From Apostichopus japonicus (taxonomy: Eukaryota > Echinodermata > Holothuroidea > Aspidochirotida > Stichopodidae): 64,000 nucleotides of DNA. Positions within the stretch are counted from its first letter, which is position 1; each line of letters begins with the position of its first letter. The notes under the pieces were generated by a model. The model had not been told where the DNA came from. It searched no databases and worked only from the letters and a program-made list of their open reading frames with translations. Shown here one piece after another: positions 1-15,000 of the stretch. Made by a program: the position numbers and the translations under genes. The stretch lies in contig NC_092576.1 of assembly GCF_037975245.1 (NCBI RefSeq), forward strand, positions 18,468,611-18,532,610, written 5' to 3'.

Positions 1-2340
1 TGACAATAAACTAGTAAACTGGAAGAGACGGAGTACCATCTTCTATCTCATGGGACGCCAATGACATCATTGGACGATGGGTTACGTTATACGGTGATGT
101 TTTAATACATGTACATACTAACCAAAGAAGTGACAGGAGTATACATATGAGGAAAATAACATTTTTTTTTTATTATTTCAAATTCAAGTACATAAGATCA
201 AAGCAGTAAACAGGTTAACCAAAAAGCCAAGAGGCTTAGTGATCCCCCCTTTTTTTGTATGAGAACATTTACTGTAAAATGTGCACGAACAGTTCTGATA
301 CTAAACAAGCTGGATCCACACAGTAAGTGTGAAGTTTATCTAACATTTACCTTTTGAATTATATTACTAACAAAGTTTTCAAACTTTGACCTCTGTTGAT
401 ATCTAATGACAGTTGACCTCTACACAAACCATAGACTTCTTCTCAATAAGGTGACTCCACATACCACGAATGAAGTAAAGTCAAGCTGAGTTCTTGAGGT
501 GAGAGGTTTTCACCTTTTGACCTTTGTTGACCTCAAACGACCTTTGACCTCTGCAGAAAACAATTAGTTTTTTTGTACTCAATAGGTGGATCAACATACC
601 AAGTATCAATACACCTAACATCAGACTACTAATTAGGAGGATATGTCAGCATAATGAAGCCAATACTTCTTGTTTTGCGAAACACGTCACAAGACTTCTA
701 CAGATCCCATACAAATATCAGCTGTATCTATTTCGATTTAAATCAGAATTTTAGTATTGTTTTGTGTAACAAAAGTTATCAATGAATGCGTCACACATAT
801 ATATTTTCAGCAATGGTAACTTTCACCAAAGATTATTCAATTCTCATTACAAGACTTTTTGCTGGCAGTGTAGGTAAGAACAATTTATGCAAACATTTAT
901 TGACAACACTTCTCTGTGGTGTTCGTATGAGAGGCCTATCTCCTGTTGTTGAGCCCTTACCCCCTAGCGCTCAACTTTGTAATTATGTGGAAAGGATGAC
1001 CCTTCATGAAAACACATTTCACTTCCTTCACAATAATTGTATTTAAATTTCCATTCTCGAATAATTAATGTAATTTAAGGTATGCAATGGTACTGTTACA
1101 TCATTAATTCAACTGATACGCTATTTTGCCAAGGATATCATCATCCAACTAAAACGCAACAAATGAGCGCATAATTTTCTTTTTTTATTGTCATTTATTT
1201 CAGTGTTTTCATAGCTGTATATTGAGTTGGGTTATGATGACTAAATATCAATCTGACATTATCTACATTTAATAATTCATACATCACTGTTAACTCCTCA
1301 GCAACTCCTCTGGAACCTGTCACATTTCTCCTTAATTCTATCATTGCTGGTGGCCTGCTAAAATTACAGATTGTGTTTCCATCTGAACGACATTAATTTT
1401 CCTTGAATGATTGCGCGAAGTGTCAGCAAGTTTATACAAATGCAATACAAAATAAAACAACTTTAAATTTCAACTTAAAATTGGAAAGAAAAAAATAATT
1501 CTAGAATGTCCTCCTCAGAAAAGGTGACTAGGCTTGTTAGTCTTTGTCTCATTATAATTTTTATTCCATTGTCTATCAAATGTTTCCATTGTTTATTGTT
1601 GTTTATTTTCAATTGTTTATTTAATTCCATTTTTATCAAATTTTTACATCTAACCGAAGGAGGCTTCTTAAACTTCATGTTAATTCCAGATGACCAAAGG
1701 CTCAAATGATATGCAAGATTTGTTATAAAATGTAAAATGTTGAGTTATTTGCGTGATGCACTAGACCAACTGTGTCTTAACCTACGTTTTAAGCAAAACC
1801 TGTGGTTGAGAGCTGGGATTCCATATGTAGGCTATTATTGATAAAAAATACTTTTAAAAAAATGAAAAAAAGTCAGATTATCGACAGCTGGTACGAAGCA
1901 TTTCTTAGTTGCTAAAGCGTTTGGAAGTAGTGGAAAAGGATAAAAAAGCAAACTGGTAAAGACAAGCTAGCCACTTGGATTTATGATATCGTTTACTTTG
2001 TAAAACGTAACCTGCCAAAAGTAGTAACAAGGAAATTATTTTAAATCATTTTAAACTGATAAAATTTCTTTGGATGATTTCTATCATATAGAAAAATAAT
2101 ATTAAACTTAAAGTCATTTCTCTTAAATTTTGGCAAAAAAAGAAAAAAAAAAAATAGATTTGCTACAGTGTGATATTCCATATGATTCCATCCATATTTC
2201 ATGACCATCAATTTATAAACTTTTGTCAATTAACATTGCACATTATGTAAGGAAAGAAATCTTTTACTCTATGAAAATCATGTATTTATTGATTTACGAG
2301 AGAGATATTTAAAAGTTGGATGTCTCATGTAACAACACAT
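1..2340. other. Downstream flank of GBE1, no gene seen
   Basis: AT-rich DNA with short, unsupported frames. The part at 380-560 carries several TGACCT hexamers (TTGACCTTTGTTGACCTC, ACCTTTGACCTCTG), a pattern also seen at 9620-10060, so it is probably a dispersed repeat. Nothing else is recognised. Confidence 0.6.
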
Positions 2341-2384
2341 ACACACACATATATATATATATTTATATATGATATAATTGAAAC

Positions 2385-2690
2385 ATGATGAGCTGGAAAA
2401 TTTAGAGCAGTGAAAAAACTTCCAGCCTCCACCGGGATTCGAACCCGGGGCCTCCCGCTTTATATACGGACACCCTCACCAATAGGCTATGGACGCTAAT
2501 TGTATGTCCAGAGGTTCGAAACCGGTATTGAAGGTCGTAATTGCACGGTAGGCGTTTGTCACCTGTATTGAACAATACAAGTTCTGCTTTGGTGACATAT
2601 TTGCCTTACTCTAGAGGGAGGTCCAGGTTCGAATCTCGGTGGAGGCTGGAAGTTTTTTCACAGTTCTGGATTTTCCAACTCATTACTTTT
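2385..2690. repeat. Inverted pair of tRNA-like heads (fold-back)
   Basis: Ends about 60 bp long are inverted copies: GCTGGAAAATTTAGAGCAG...CTTCCAGCCTCCACCGGG on the left, and its mirror ending TTCTGGATTTTCCAACTCAT on the right. Each ends with a pol III B box (GGTTCGAATCCC on the minus strand, GGTTCGAATCTC on the plus). TA microsatellites lie outside both ends (2348-2370 and 2700-2735). Just downstream of the GBE1 stop. Confidence 0.75.
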
Positions 2691-2695
2691 TCCAT

Positions 2696-2734
<39 letters not shown>

Positions 2735-2904
2735 GTGTGTGTGTGTTGTGTTTATATATGTATATATATTTTTTTTACAGAGAATAGGAAAGAAAAACTC
2801 AATCTCTGGTTATTTCTTTTTAATTAAATATTAAAAGAACAATACTGAGTTGCGTATCTCATTCAGCAAGATATATAAAGAGATAACATACAATCATGAA
2901 GATA

Positions 2905-2910
2905 TTTAAT
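2905..2910 (-). promoter_or_regulatory. Possible GBE1 poly(A) signal ATTAAA
   Basis: On the minus strand an ATTAAA hexamer lies about 40 bp past the GBE1 stop codon. Such a short 3' UTR is possible. Other A/T-rich matches lie further on, so this is only a candidate. Confidence 0.25.
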
Positions 2911-2950
2911 ATTATACACGAGATGGTTGGAATCATTGGGGATTAATTCA

Positions 2951-3022
2951 TCATTTACTGTCGACGGCGTCAATTTCTTCTTGTCTGGCAAAGATTAGGG
3001 CTACTCTGCTTGGTATGTAAAC
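2951..3022 (-). CDS. GBE1: GBE1 exon 13 (C-terminus and stop)
   Basis: Encodes [23 protein letters not shown] and [13 protein letters not shown] is the conserved animal GBE1 terminal strand. Acceptor TTGTTTCAG after a good pyrimidine tract. Confidence 0.94.
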   Translation of the reverse strand, partial: VYIPSRVALIFARQEEIDAVDSK

Positions 3023-6000
3023 CTGAAACAAAACAAAAATATATATCTTAAAATCTGCAAAAAAAGAACATCATTTCAACTTTTAAGTTTCTCTAAATAG
3101 GAGAAAAATGTGAAGCAAGAAAAGATAACTTTTCAGACTTCTGTAACTTCAACAGCAGCCTGAGGATTCAGACTTAACTATGGTATTTATAACATATAAG
3201 CATGACAAGGGTAACTTGTAGACTTCTGTAACTTCAACCAAAGGCCAAGGACTCATCAGACTTAACTATGGTATTTATAACATATAGGCATGACAGGGGT
3301 AACTTGTAGACTTCTGTGACTTCAACAGAAGGCCAAGGACTCAATCAGACTTAACTATGGTATTTATAACATATAGGCATGACAAGGGTAACTTGTAGAC
3401 TTCTGTAACTTCAACAAAAGGCCAAGGACTCATCAGACTTAACTATGGTATTTACAACATATAGGCATGATAGGGGTAACTTGCCGACTTCTGTGACTTC
3501 AACAAAAGGCCAAGGACTCAATCAGACTTAACTATGGTATTTATAACATATAGGCATGACAGGGGTAACTTGCAGACTTCTGTGACTTCAACAGAAGGCC
3601 AAGGACTCAATCAGACTTAACTATGGTATTTATAACATATAGGCATGACAGGGGTAACTTGTAGACTTCTGTAACTTCAACAGAAGGCCAAGGACTCAAT
3701 CAGACTTAACTATGGTATTTACAACATATAGGCATGACAGGGGTAACTTGCAGACTTCTGTGACTTCAACAGAAGGCCAAGGACTCAATCAGACTTAACT
3801 ACGTTATTTATAATGCATATCGCATGAAAGTTATGTAATCCACACATAAAATAGTGTGGAGAAAGATGATGTAAAATGTCTGTTGAAAGGATCAAGACAA
3901 TAAGACTTGTGCCATGTTATGACTAGATTACCAAAGTGTCTTTCAGTCAGTATGTTGTATTACATTAATACAGGCCTATGGTGGACACATTAAGTGGACG
4001 AGCCAAAGAAAAACAAGCCTTTCATCCCATATTACTAGCGTTTACTAAAAGTCACAATTAATCGGGATTGTCCAATGTTTTGGCAATGAAAATATATTGT
4101 CCACATATCTAAAGTAGTTTATGATATTAAGAAATATCACCATTTCCAGGATACATCACCTAAAGAGAAGTACGCATGTAGTGCTATTACACAAACAAGA
4201 TTGATGGCCTTATATTAGCTCCACAAAAATGTAGGAGAAAGCTGTCTCAATTGGGGCTAAATAGTCCCATCAAGAAATGCAGTCTTTTTTTGCAATCATA
4301 GTATCACACTACTTAGATACCTTTTCCAGGAAGCAGTGACCGGCTCTTTCAACCACCCTTGACGTATAGCCACTCTTCAACCACCCTTGAAGTATAGCCG
4401 CTCTTCAACCACCCTTGAAGTATAGCCACTCTTCAACCACCCGTGAAGTATAGCCACTCTTCAACCACCCGTGAAGTATAGCCACTCTTCAACCACCCGT
4501 GAAGTATAGCCACTCTTCAACCATCCTTGAAGTATAGCCACTCATCAACCACCCTCGAAGTTAAGCAGTTTATAGATTTGTTTTCTGTCATTCTTAGGAT
4601 TGACAGATGAAGAATCACTATAATATCATTCCGTGTTCTTTTAGTCATATGAGTACTGCTAATTCTCTTAAACAGACCACCAGCAACAGTATCATACTAT
4701 CATCAAGCTACTACTTTTCAAACATATCCAAGGGATAAAACTGACTCAGGAAATGAGGACAAATTCTTAAAGGCAAAAAGAAATTTATCGCTTGCATGGC
4801 ATCCAATGACCTGTGGAGTTCTGTCCAGTTGGTGGGTAACACTAACTATGGGAGCAAAGCACTCTAAAACCACCTGTGACCTGTGTGAACTGTGAACCTT
4901 GCGCACTTTGTGACAAGGGATCCACCCCCACTTTCTTTGATACTTAACTTTGTAAAACGGTATAAGATCTTCCGAACCTGATACTCCATTTTCTATACAC
5001 AAAAGTCATTGGTAAATTTATTTATTATTTCTTATATTATTATTAACCAGCATTTAGAACACTATTCACACCCCAAAGAGTGAAACCCATAGCGTGTACA
5101 ACTTATCCCTGGTCATTGGTAACTTGTCACACCTACACACCAAAGTGTGCACAATTCAATCAGTCTCTCCTGGGGCACCACAGTGCACCATAACCATGTG
5201 TCCCTGGGGGACTTCCCATAGGGTGCAGCTACAAATCGGCGCACACTTATATATTTACAAGTTACCTCTCTCAGGTCCCCATTTATACACCTGGGTGAAG
5301 AGAGGCAATGGAGGATAAATTGCCTCGCCCAAGGACACACACAATGATCTGGCCAGGGCTCGAACCTGCAATCCTTACAGTAGATCACAGGTCCACCGCC
5401 TTGACCACTTGACCACAACGCCCCCACTAAATTTTTGAAACATAAGTGATTTTCGTTTGAGACAACCTCAGGAAGTGCATGAATTAGGTTACTGGTCTGT
5501 TCAGTTAACCTGTTTTATGTGCATTTAGAAAATATGGAGCTGGCAGTATTAATCTCCTTTGATAATACAATAACAGCTCTCAGGGAATTGGCTAGGGGAA
5601 AATCAACAACAGAAATATGTTGTAACCCATCCAGTCTGCTACATGTAAAGATTAACTAACTTTGTTACCAACATGGATATATTACATGACATGGGAAACC
5701 AGAACATTAATGTAAATGTTACATGTGTATTTGCCATACTAATGCTGATAAAATCATATCATGAGTAGACTCCCAAAGTAAACATATATCCTTCTTATAT
5801 GTTTTCTGCTACCAGTTTCTCAGACCAATCAATAGAGCCTTGAGAACCATTTAGTGGGACACAGAATATTTACCCACCAGCCAGACTTTTCCCACCTGTG
5901 ATCAAGTATGAAACTTAATCACTCCATAATAACATTTCTGGACTTACATGCATGTGGTTTGATCTCTCTGCCCAGGGCTCTGGCTTGGTGAAAAAGTCTG

Positions 6001-9000
6001 TTCCATGGTCGAGCCGTTTATGCCCTCCAAATTCCTCAGCGTCCGAATCCAGAATGATCTTGTATCTGGGTAATTTTGTTAACAAACAATGTAACCATAT
6101 GGCATTGCAGAAATATATAAACACAACAAAAGAAGGGAAAAATAAAGACTGTAACAACATCAACAACAACAACGTTGATTTATATAGGGATTCATACCAG
6201 CAATAGGACTCAAAGCGCTTTACAGACGTTATATTACCCCAAGTTGATGATAACCTGTCCCAGAGACAATCCCTCCAGTCGGCAGCAGTTATATACTGCC
6301 TCAGTTACCTCACAGGTACCCATTTAACCCCTGGATGGAGAGAGGCAATTGAGATAAAGCATCTTGCCCGGGGACACAATGTGATGAACCACTGTAGGCA
6401 GGAATCGAACCAGCAATCCAGCCAATTGGCCGCCAAACTCTCTCACGCTCTGTACAGCCAGATAGTAGTTTGAATGTTGGATACAGTATTAAAGGTAAGT
6501 CTACTACCACTATCAGCTGGCTGAAAATTATCACAGCACCAAATGTAATTTCACTTTTATACAAACTGTTATGGTTTGCAGTGTTTTCAAATGTTGATTT
6601 ATGAGTAAAGTCATGACCTCCTTTGTGTTATACATGTATATTTACATTCAACTTACAGCAATTTTATTAAAACTGTATTGTCTAGGGAGAGGGAATGCAA
6701 ACAATGTTGCACGACCCAAAGTGAATCACATAAATTGTTGTTGCTGCAAGATTTTTATAGAAGTTGAAATATTTTTCTGCGGTATATCTCGGAGCTTGCT
6801 GACGGAGATCTCCATTACCGTCAGTTAGTGATCTCTTTAAAGCAGCATTTTGCATCCTTTTTTATGGTAATACAACAGCTTGATTTGTGTAGGTTGTCTA
6901 TGGCAGTTGTACCAAGGAGCTGTTAGAGTCCAGCTCGCTGTTTGTACCAAGTTACCAACTTGACGTTTTGAATCTATTTTTAGCAACGGCTCATAAATAA
7001 ACCTGCATCTCTGATTGGTTGAATTCAAACTAGTGGGTTGAGGGAACTGTATGCGATTATTATTAAAGGTGTAATTTGTCAGTAGACACTTTTCTCATCA
7101 TCTGCAAATGTCATTAATTACTCGCCAACTAACGCTTTTGTCAAGGATAAAACTTGGCTAATATCTTAGTTTGCTGTTTTGTGATTGATATATGTAAAAA
7201 ACTTGATGGACTTGTCAAAAAAGTGGAAAACGGCGACAAAACGCAAAATGCTGCTTTAATGTAAAGTCCATAGTCAAAGCTGGCTTTCATGGATGTCGAA
7301 TGTTGATTCTGTGGGGTCTGGTAGGTTGCAGCTCGGTGCTCATGCGTGAAAATCCTTGAATGTTAGACTGCTGGTGTACAGTTTTACAGGATATTTAAGT
7401 AGAAGAAGTTATTAATTATGATACAGACATTTTTAAAATTATTGAAACAGCAAAGGATACTTTCCGGGTAGGTCAACTCCGAGTCTATAATCCACGAAAC
7501 TCTTGCTCGCGTGAAAATTGAAGACAAACAGAAGCTTTCCCCTCTCGAAAGCGATAACTTTATCGTCTTCACGCTTTGAGGTGATGTATGCCTGAGGAAA
7601 GGAATAAAACCGAGTGATAATAATAAGAAAAATAATAATAATCATAATATTTGCTTTTTATATAGCGCTTTATTCCAGCGATAGGTATATTCGAGTCACT
7701 CCAAGATTAATTGATGTCGTCCAGTTACAGAGTTGTTGACAATTGACAATTCATCATCACGGATGTTAAATATGAATCTAAGAGACTGACTTCGGTCAGT
7801 TTGCGGCTTTGATAAGCCAATGATGGCTTCTTCCCAAGTTCCTGTTTGCAGGAGAATCTAAAATAAATACATACAAGGCCTCCACAAATACGGTCGCCAA
7901 CTTGTCAATGGCGACTAGAATTTGCGACTGGCGAGCAAAAAATGCATTACACTCGACATTTTGGCGAGTGGCTCATTCGCTCACTGCCTTTATACAATAG
8001 GCTTACTATTAACTTGTGAGCCAATCAACAAAGGCCTTTTGCCTAATGTTGCACATCACAGTAGAATTATCAAGTACACTGTTACAAGTAGGTCCTAAGG
8101 AACAGCTCTGTTCACCAGCTCGAAACTAATTTGATACAAATCGACTAAATGATGCGATAGGTGTAACCAAACTGGAAAACTACAAACTTATATAAATGCG
8201 TAACAACAACGCAAACAGGGGTAACGCATGAATATCATGTTTTCAACACTTTTGACGCAGCACAATTTAAATATATCGTTTTTGCTGTAAACAACTAACA
8301 GTAACACTAAACCACGCTATCCTAAGTTAGTTAGGCCATACTACCTAGGCTTATATCACACAAACACTTTGTGAGAATAAATAGCGAGTAAATTTAATGT
8401 TTTGGCAAGTACAATTCGGTCGCCAGTTGGCGAGTAGTTTTAAAAATTTTTGTCGAGGCCTAATACATACATACATACATATGGAGATTAGATATGGAAG
8501 TTAGGCCATACTACCTAGGCTTATATCACACAAACACTTTACGAGAATAAATGGCAAGTAAATTGAATGTTTTGGCAAGAACAATTCGGTCGCCAGTTGG
8601 CGAGTAGTTTTAAAAATGTTTGTCCAGGCCTGATACATACATACATAAATATGGAGATTAGATATGGAAGTTAGGCCATACTACCTAGGCTTATATCACA
8701 CAAACACTTTACGAGAATAAATGGCGAGTAAATTTAATGTTTTGGCAAGTACAATTTTAGACTCGGTCGCCAGTTGGCGAGTAGTCTTAAAAATGTTTGT
8801 CGAGGCCTGATACATACATACATACATATGGAGATTAGATATGGAAGTTAGGCCATACTACCTAGGCTTATATCACACAAGCACTTTGCGAGAATAAATG
8901 GCGAGTAAATTTAATGTTTTGGCAAGTACAATTCGGTCGCCAGTTGGCGAGTAGTTTTAAAAATTTTGTCAAGGCCTGATACATACATACATAAATATGA

Positions 9001-12000
9001 AGATTAGATATGGAAGTTAGGCCATACTACCTAGGCTTATATCACACAAGCACTTTGCGAGAATAAATGGCGAGTAAATTTAATGTTTTGGCAAGTACAA
9101 TTCGGTCGCCAGTTGGCGAGTAGTTTTAAAAATTTTGTCAAGGCCTGATACATACATACATAAATATGGAGATATGGAAGTTAGGCCATACTACCTAGGC
9201 TTATATCACACAAGCACTTTGCGAGAATAAATGGCGAGTAAATTTAATGTTTTGGCAAGTACAATTCGGTCGCCAGTTGGCGAGTAGTTTTAAAAATGTT
9301 GTCAAGGCCTGATACATACATACACCGATATGGAGATGACATTACCTGAGCACTAGACAACCAGCCATATTGTTCTTCCAGATGGTTCATGGCAGCGTCA
9401 AACTTGTTGAGGTATTTATATCTCAACATATCGTCATCTAACACATTCCACTGTCTTCTTGCATAATGGTAGCTATCATTGTTTCCGGGACGGGGGAAGT
9501 CTAACCACTCCGGGTGGCCAAACTCGTTACCTTCACGAAGAGCAAAATATTAAAGAAATGTTTCTGTGAGAACGAAGACAAATCATATCCGTATGTTAAT
9601 CAGTTTACAGGGTTTCATGCCTTGACCTCTCGGGGATTCAAATGACCTTTGACAACTACAAAAAACATTAGGACTCTTTGTTGTTGCTTCCTAAAGTGGA
9701 CCAACATACTGCAGCAAGTTCAATCAGGCCTTTATGTTGCGATTAATGGTGTTTACCAAATTTCGGTCTCTGATCTCTGGGGATTTCAAATGACCGTTTT
9801 TTTGTACTTACTAAAAGTGAATCGCATTTTAAGTACAGACTTCATCCACTCTTTACATTTAGAGTTACAATATTTCCTTACTTTGCAGAACTATGAACTC
9901 TGATGACCACAAATGTCCTTTGACCTCTACAACAATATGAATATAATCATAGGGATATGGTCCTTCTTTAAAGTGGATCAACACACTAAGTAGAAAGTCC
10001 ATCTAATCTTTATTTTTTGACGTTTTCATACTAATCATATTATTTGACCTCTTGTGACCTCAAAGGAAGGGTTGGGAATGGGGTGCAAGGGTAATGGACA
10101 TTCACATGTGAGGACACCAATGTACTGAGTCACCTTTAACACAAACATACTATATACATGTGCAGGGATGTGTCCAGGGTTTCCTGAGTGCCGGGTATAC
10201 TGATCGCCGTCCTGGGGGAGGGGTCTTAGGGGGTGGGGGTGTCCCCCTTCCCTTTGAGAAATTTTTCGATTTTTGAAGGTGCTCAGATGCCAAATGCTGG
10301 CTTTTGTGTAGCTTTTTAAGCACATACACTAGTTTTGCTAACAATTTACATTTTCTAAGTTTTTTTTAGTGAAATATATTACGTACCTGGTAAAAGTTAT
10401 TATTTTGTTTCAAAGAGATTTTACAAGAGACCGATTGAGAGCCGTAAGTAATGTTTCTCGCATGCGTAACTGATGCATTATTAGTCTGCATGATGTTGGC
10501 ATAATTTTTAGTAATTTTTAGTGCTGGGCAGGGCCACCCAGCGTGGGTACATCCCTGCATGTGAGACCTATGAAATCCACCATGTATCAAATATCTGACA
10601 TAGCAGTTGTTATAAGTACATGTCAGTAATATCCTCTCTCTTCATAACTAACTCTTCCCAAAGCTATGAGCTTTAGATCATTATGCTTAAAATCTCCCAC
10701 GACTTCACGTACCGATGAAATTGAGCCAAGCCTCTCCTCCAAGACTCTGCGTCAGTAGCCGTATCATCTTATGGAGGGCCAAGCCTCTATCGATTACTGG
10801 AGTCAAGTGCGACAAGACCGACATGTTGGTGTACATCTCTTTGTCCATGAGCCAAAACGCTAGAGTTTTATCGCCGACCAGAGCCTGGTCGTGACTCTCC
10901 GCGTAGCAAACGGTCTTCTCTCCGTGACGTCTGTTGATCAGAGTCCAGACGAGATCGCCGATGTTCCAATCTTCATCCTTGTACTCCTTCAGAAGCTACG
11001 AGAGGAGAGTATAAAAGGACTAGTTATGAAAAAGAAAATGAGTCCCAGTCATGTGTATCTAGACTACCTGCAACCGTAGGAATAGAGTCCTGCTATGGGA
11101 CCTACCATACACAGGGTAACCATAGGAAAAGAGTCCTGCTATGTGACATACCATACACACTGTAATCGTAGGAATAGAGTCCTGCTATGTGACATACCTG
11201 TACCATACACACTGCAACCATAGGAATAGAGTGCTGCTATGTGACATACCATACACACTGCAACCGTAGGAATAGAGTCCTGCTATGTGACATACTATAC
11301 ATACTGCAACCATAAGAATAGAGTGCTGCTATGTGACATACCATACACACTGCAACAGTAGGAATAGCGTCTTGATATGTGACACACCATACACACTGTA
11401 ACCGTAGGAATAGAGTCCTGCTATGTGACATACTGTACACACTGCAACTGTGGGAATAGAGTCCTGCTATGTGACATACTGTACACACTGCAACTGTAGG
11501 AATAGAGTCCTGCTATGTGACATACTGTACACACTGCAACTGTAGGAATAGAGTGCTGCTATGTGACATACCATACACACTGCAACCATAGGAATAGAGT
11601 GCTGCTATGTGACATACCATACACACTGCAACAGTAGGAATAGAGTCTTGATATGTGACACACCATACACACTGTAACCGTAGGAATAGAGTCCTGCTAT
11701 GTGACATACTGTACACACTGCAACTGTGGGAATAGAGTCCTGCTATGTGACATACTGTACACACTGCAACTGTAGGAATAGAGTCCTGCTATGTGACATA
11801 CTGTACACACTGCAACTGTAGGAATAGAGTCCTGCTATGTGACATACCATACACACTGCAACCATAGGAATAGAGTGCTGCTATGTGACATACCATACAC
11901 ACTGCAACCATAGGAATAGAGTGCTGCTATGTGACATACCATACACACTGCAACAGTAGGAATAGAGTGCTGCTATGTGACATACCATACACACTGCAAC

Positions 12001-15000
12001 CATAGGAATAGAGTGCTGCTATGTGACATACCATACACACTGCAACAGTAGGAATAGAGTCCTGCGCAAAGTTTGTAACGAATCAACACTGAAAAAACTG
12101 TGAAGTAAACTGTAAGCGTATTGGAAGAGCAATATTTAAATTTTATGTTTATGATTTCCAGGGTCGTGCCTGGAAAATCTATTAATGCTCCAGCACCTTT
12201 CAAGATTCTTTCAAGAGCAAGGAGTCATATATTACTGAGTCTTACCTTGATCCATTTGTCTGGTATGGCCATACCGAGTCTGTAATCAAATCCGACGCCT
12301 CCAGTCTCTACGGGAAGACACAGAGCAGGCATCCCGGAGACATCCTATCAATAAATCAATAAATAAGACATCTTATCAATAAATCAATAAATCAATGCAC
12401 TGAGTCAGGAATCATTGTTTCAACCTTGAATTTTGGGTCATATAACAATATTACTCTGATATGATAGGGATTAATTATTGTAGTGCATGTGCCTGCTACA
12501 AATTGACATTACAGGCCAAGTGAACGATACCCTCATGACTGGATGTTGAAACTTAAAGTTTCATATAGTCTCTGTACATTTGCAGTTTCAGAGGCTAGCT
12601 GCGTTGCCAAATTATTCTGAGCCTGTCACAGCGCTCACAGGTACCTACATAGTACATGACTATACTCCCTGGTGTGTTTTCCGCCCAAAATTAACACCAT
12701 GAAAAACCGAAAAGTTCTCCCTAATACTGCAAGCACTACATGGGCACTGCAATACTGCGTATTTGCAAAGTTCTTTGTTATACTGCAAGCAATCCACGGG
12801 CCCTACAATACTACATATCTGCAAGTTCTTCCTAATACTGCAAGCAGTACACACGCATTACAATACTGTGTATTTTACAAAGTTCTTCCTAATACTGCAA
12901 GCACTCCACTCACACTACAGAACTGCGTATTTGCAATGTTCTTCTTAATACTGCAAGCAGTACAGTACATGCGCACTACAATACTGTGTATTGCAAAGTT
13001 CTTCCTAATACTGCAAGCAGTACCCGCCGCAATACAATACTGCGTATTTGCAATGTTCTTCGCAATACTGCAAGCAGTACATGCGCACTACAATACTGCG
13101 TATTTGCAGGCAAATGCAGTTCTAGTATTAATAGAGTTTTGACAACACTGGGGGTATCACTGAATTTCTGTGAGACCAGCCTGGACTTTGGATATCTGTA
13201 ATAAGTTCCTAGCAGGTACCAACCTGAGGATTAGAGAATCAATCCACTTTTAGAAGTATTCTGGATAGGTATTTTAGACAAAGAGTCTGCCACCAATTGT
13301 GTGGCCTCCCTTGACACATTTGAGATTCTGCTAAAAATATCATAACAAATATCACAACCAGTATATAGATATACAGTATGTTAGTAATGCAAATATTTTA
13401 ATCAACATATTTCCTTCCTTGAAACGTTATTCACTATGTACAAATCTGAACGATGCAAATCGTGTCTGTGAATCTAGTGACTGTACTTCTCTCATACTGT
13501 GGAATGTATCCGAGGTTCCAGCCCTCAATATTAACAGAACATAGGCCCCGTGTAACTTGTCAGCAGAAAATATTTAATCATAGTCGAATGCTCTCAAAAA
13601 GTCTGTCCATTGAGAACTTGAATTTTGCTACATGTATTCTAGCTTTTTTTTAAGCACTGGCAATTTTTAACCGATTGGCTGAAAACGTTACCAAGTCTGC
13701 AAACTTTCAATATTTTAACCCTATCTAGATGCTTTCACTTTTATCGAGACCTAAACTGAACAATCACGAAAATCTATTTTTATTTTACTTCTAGACAGCC
13801 TGATTGGCAAGTCTTCAGCTGGTAACTGTAGCTGTAGTACCAGGAATGTGCCCAGGATTTCCTGACTGCCGGGTAAACTGATCACCGTCCTGGGGGAGGG
13901 GTCTAAGGGGAGGGGGTATCGATTTTTGATGGTGCTCAGATGCCAAATGCTGGCACTTGTGTAGCTTCTTAAGCACATACTCAAGTACTAGTTTTGCTGA
14001 CAATTTACCTTTTTTAATTTTTTTAGTGAAATATATTACGTACCTGGTAAAAGTTATTAGTTTGTTTCAAAGAGATTTTACAAGGGACCGACCGAGAGCT
14101 GTAAGTAGTGTTTCTTGCATGCGTAACTGATGCATTATGAGATTTTGGCATAGGCTAGGCCCAATTTACCTTGAATATATTGTTAGGAATGTCAGGATTT
14201 TAGATGAAAATAGTGCTTTGCGGGATTCACAATTTTTAAGACAGTGCTGGGCGGTAATTTTGAGCGTGGGCACATCCATGTGTAGTACTCTGGAAAGGGT
14301 TTAAACAATCACAGGAAATTGTGAGTTTCACAGAAGGACTTTGTCTCCATAGTAAATGGAAATACTACCAGCAGATTTGGAATTCCCTATCTGTCCACTT
14401 TGTAAAAGTGTATGAATCAAGAGTAAACCTTGAAAAGCAACAAGATACTTTGATCGATTTTGATATCCTTTGGCATACTAAACTTGACTCTTTCTCAACA
14501 AACTCTTACGTGGGGCTTTCTTGAAAATGGATCCGTGTCGATTCCCAACCAGTGTTACTGCAAGCGAGGGGCTTACGGTAGTCTTACATCAACATCGCTA
14601 ACAAAGATAACAGAAATGTTGACATCAGACTTACCTCAGCGATGGTGATTGCAGTAGGCAGGACTTTGTGAATCATGTGATTCGCTAAGGCGAGGTACGT
14701 CAAGGCTTCTGTGTCCACAGACAATCCAAAATATTCATGATATCCACCACTGAAACCAGTTCCTGGAAGAGAAGAATGCTTTTTGTAAGCAGCCACAAGA
14801 CTTCTTCTTTAACAAATCAAAACGTTTTTTTTTTCAACTCTGCACGGTCATGCTATCAGTAGGAAAGTTGGCTTGTGTACGACAATTGATTGCAACCAAG
14901 TTCTAAGCAGGCAAATTACATTTCCATGTAAAACAGATACTCTATAATAACAAGGGTGAAGTAAGCTGCAGTAAACCCAGAATACAAACTATTAAAGGAA

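Noticed and set aside
5330-5427. Functional tRNA genes (also near 2430, 6430, 40700, 40830 and 61160)
   Set aside because: A and B boxes are present, but acceptor stems do not close well and each leads into a SINE body; they are SINE heads.
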